From the NCBI GenBank assembly GCA_003118195.1, contig BEXV01000158.1, positions 14,668 through 78,667 on the forward strand: a stretch of 64,000 bases of DNA, written 5' to 3'. Origin of the DNA: Hemicentrotus pulcherrimus. Taxonomy: Eukaryota > Echinodermata > Echinoidea > Camarodonta > Strongylocentrotidae. A program made the position numbers and the translations under genes. Below are positions 62,150 to 64,000 of this stretch, piece by piece (the first letter of the stretch is position 1; every line of letters begins with the position of its first letter). The notes beneath the pieces were generated by a model that did no database searches, was not told the DNA's origin, and saw only the letters and a list, made by a program, of their open reading frames with translations.

Positions 62150-62345
62150 ACTGGGTGAGAGCTCCAGCTATGCCGGTATCCCGCAGGGTGTGAACACTCT
62201 TCATAGTTACCTACGGACGTTAAACTCGCTTTATCCCAGCACAACACAACGCTGGAGCAATACCGGAGAGGCTTACCGTCAGTGCCGTGCCCAAGGCTGT
62301 CTCGAGCTAGCTAGCATCTTAGAAAGCACAGCGGGATAATCAATT
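62150..62345. other. GC-richer structured patch, function unknown
   Basis: A block with more G+C and CG than its surroundings. It has three complementary pairs: GCTCCAG (62161) with CTGGAGC (62252), CCGGTAT (62173) with ATACCGG (62260), and TATCCCGC (62177) with GCGGGATA (62331). No long open frame or known RNA is recognised. Confidence 0.4.
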
Positions 62346-63628
62346 GTAGCCACTTTCTTGCCTACTACCTTTTTTCATGGGTGGCTGAATCAAGGGTGGA
62401 GGGGGTAGCGGGGAGATAGAGGCACTGACCTCAATACAATTTAAAATAAATAAATATAAAAAGCCCTGTTTTGATAAAAAGGTGACCCGGTAGCAAAAGG
62501 AAAGAGCAGCAAACTAGAAAAATTAAATTTTCCGTTTTTAACTTGATCCTGACTCGCTCAAAAAATTATCAATTTTCTGTCATTTATAACAAGGAAAGGC
62601 GTCCCTTTTCTACCCATTAAAACTTTTTTTTCCCCTATACGTTCCCATTACCAGGTTTCACTGCTTATATGCAAATACCCGACAAAAGATTTTACCATCG
62701 AAGCTATGTCTTTTTGAGTGTTTATACAATTCTCGGTTCTGTTTTCAAAAAAAAAACTTACAATGCACCAATTTTTATGAAAAATAGGAATCGGTAACAT
62801 ATAATTCTTCTTTCTTTTCTCATTACCTACCCGTCTTCTAAGAAGTCATAGAATCATTTCTAGTTTCTATATTTCAATACGTTTAACCGCTAAGAATAAT
62901 CCAGATTAAGATACTGTGTTGGCATTGTCAAACTACTTTCCATTATTCCCGGTAATTATGATTTACATCTTAAAGCCCAAATCCTTCCTTTATTCACTTT
63001 TCACGTTACCATAGCAACGGTATCACTCATGACAGCCCAGGCTCTTGTCAGACCAAAAAGAGCTTCATATTAATCACACGTGCATTTAATCGGCCTACTT
63101 ATAACATGCATTTGAATCATTTAGTAATTTTATACGAAATGAAATCAACAAACGTGATTAAAATTTATATTGCACTGTTTTCTTGGTCTATATGGAAATG
63201 AGGCTATAAAAACATTGAAATATCATTAAAAATAGAACTATATACGAAAAGAAAAAGGAAGATAGGAAATATCTACAGAGCGATGAAAATACAATCCTTT
63301 TAATCCATCATTCGCCCCTCCTCACTTTTATGTTCTCTATCATTTTCCATTTCTCTCCCTATCTCCCTTTTAAATTAGCTGGTCAATGATCCATCTACTG
63401 TCTGAAAAAAATATGCAGAAATTTAAGCCGTTTCCCCATCGGTGTAGAGCTCCATTATCACAGTTTGAGGTTTAACTTAAAGATTAGGAACACACATTCA
63501 AGAGTATGAAACGTGCTAGGGTATCAGAATGAACCTTATTGGGTTCATTACTGCATTATGTAAGTCTTGCTATACAATGGATCATCTAAAGACAAACTTG
63601 TAGTTTTTGTATAGTGTAGTGTGGGATG
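62346..63628. other. 5' flank without recognised gene
   Basis: AT-rich sequence; nothing recognised. Confidence 0.6.
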
Positions 63629-63690
63629 ATGGTGTGTGTGTGTGTTTGCGTGTGGGTGAGTGTGTGTGTGTGCGTGTGGGTGAGTGTTTT
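63629..63690. repeat. (GT)n tract
   Basis: GT/GCGTGTGG repeats near the right end of the window. Confidence 0.95.
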
Positions 63691-64000
63691 GAAAGTATGT
63701 GTTGTGTACAGATACAAAAGACGAGAGCGAGGGAGAAAAGTGGATTAAGAAAAAGGAAAGAGAAGTTTATATATTGATAAAAAAGTTTATGTTGTTGTTT
63801 TATTCTCCATACAAAATACAGTTTGTATATCTCATTAATACTTTGATAAATTGATCATACCATCCCGACTTGAAATAAAAACACAAGAGTTAAATCAGTT
63901 GATGCAAACAGTAATATAATTTATTTAAGATCCAAACGGGTTCTGACATCAAGAGTGTGTTAGATAAATATGTTATGGTACATTGCATTATTCAATATAC

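Overview
The window is AT-rich nuclear DNA from an invertebrate animal. The introns are long and start with GT and end with AG. (GA)n/(CT)n and other simple repeats are dense, SINE- and LINE-like fragments are present, and there is an assembly gap of N at 44540-44646. The one confidently recognised gene encodes a soluble guanylate cyclase beta-1 subunit. Base composition and repeat style fit a marine invertebrate deuterostome, possibly a sea urchin, but that placement is inference.

The gene lies on the minus strand and spans 46178 down to 4203. I assembled eight coding exons by matching splice sites and reading frame across junctions: 46176-46178 (start codon only, inferred), 22432-22505, 13040-13140, 9075-10050 (one 976-nt exon), 8435-8660, 6548-6688, 4777-4931 and 4203-4341. 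The coding sequence is 1815 nt, or 604 residues. The product has an H-NOX heme domain, a PAS/HNOBA region, a coiled coil and a class III cyclase domain. The heme ligand H105, the Y135-x-S137-x-R139 motif and the R40/D45 pair fall at the same positions as in the mammalian protein. The cyclase half is beta-type: it keeps the guanine-recognition and N/R catalytic residues but has Gly where the alpha subunit has its first metal-binding Asp. It should therefore need an alpha partner, and none was seen in the window.

Layout: 1-4202 is 3' flank. It includes a 149-bp tandem repeat that carries copies of the stop codon and of an AATAAA hexamer. 4203-10050 is the compact exon cluster. It holds a decayed partial copy of exon 7 in intron 6, a 738-bp element with terminal inverted repeats 42 bp past exon 5, and a 300-bp (TAC)n tract. 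10051-22431 contains introns 3 and 2 around exon 3. 22506-46175 is the 23.7-kb first intron, with a tRNA-derived SINE, a rearranged LINE reverse-transcriptase fragment forming a palindrome, many simple repeats and the N gap. 46179-46740 is the probable 5' UTR/promoter. 46740-64000 is 5' flank with two minisatellites, a 1-kb polypurine region, a hAT-like mini-element, a SINE-like element resembling the 5' end of 7SL RNA, a second copy of the repeat found beside the reverse transcriptase, and an unexplained GC-richer structured patch at 62150-62345.

No convincing second protein-coding gene was found. Most other open frames are low-complexity (poly-Ser/Leu from GA/CT repeats), lie inside repeats, or are antisense to the cyclase exons. 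No CRISPR, operon or other prokaryotic feature is present.
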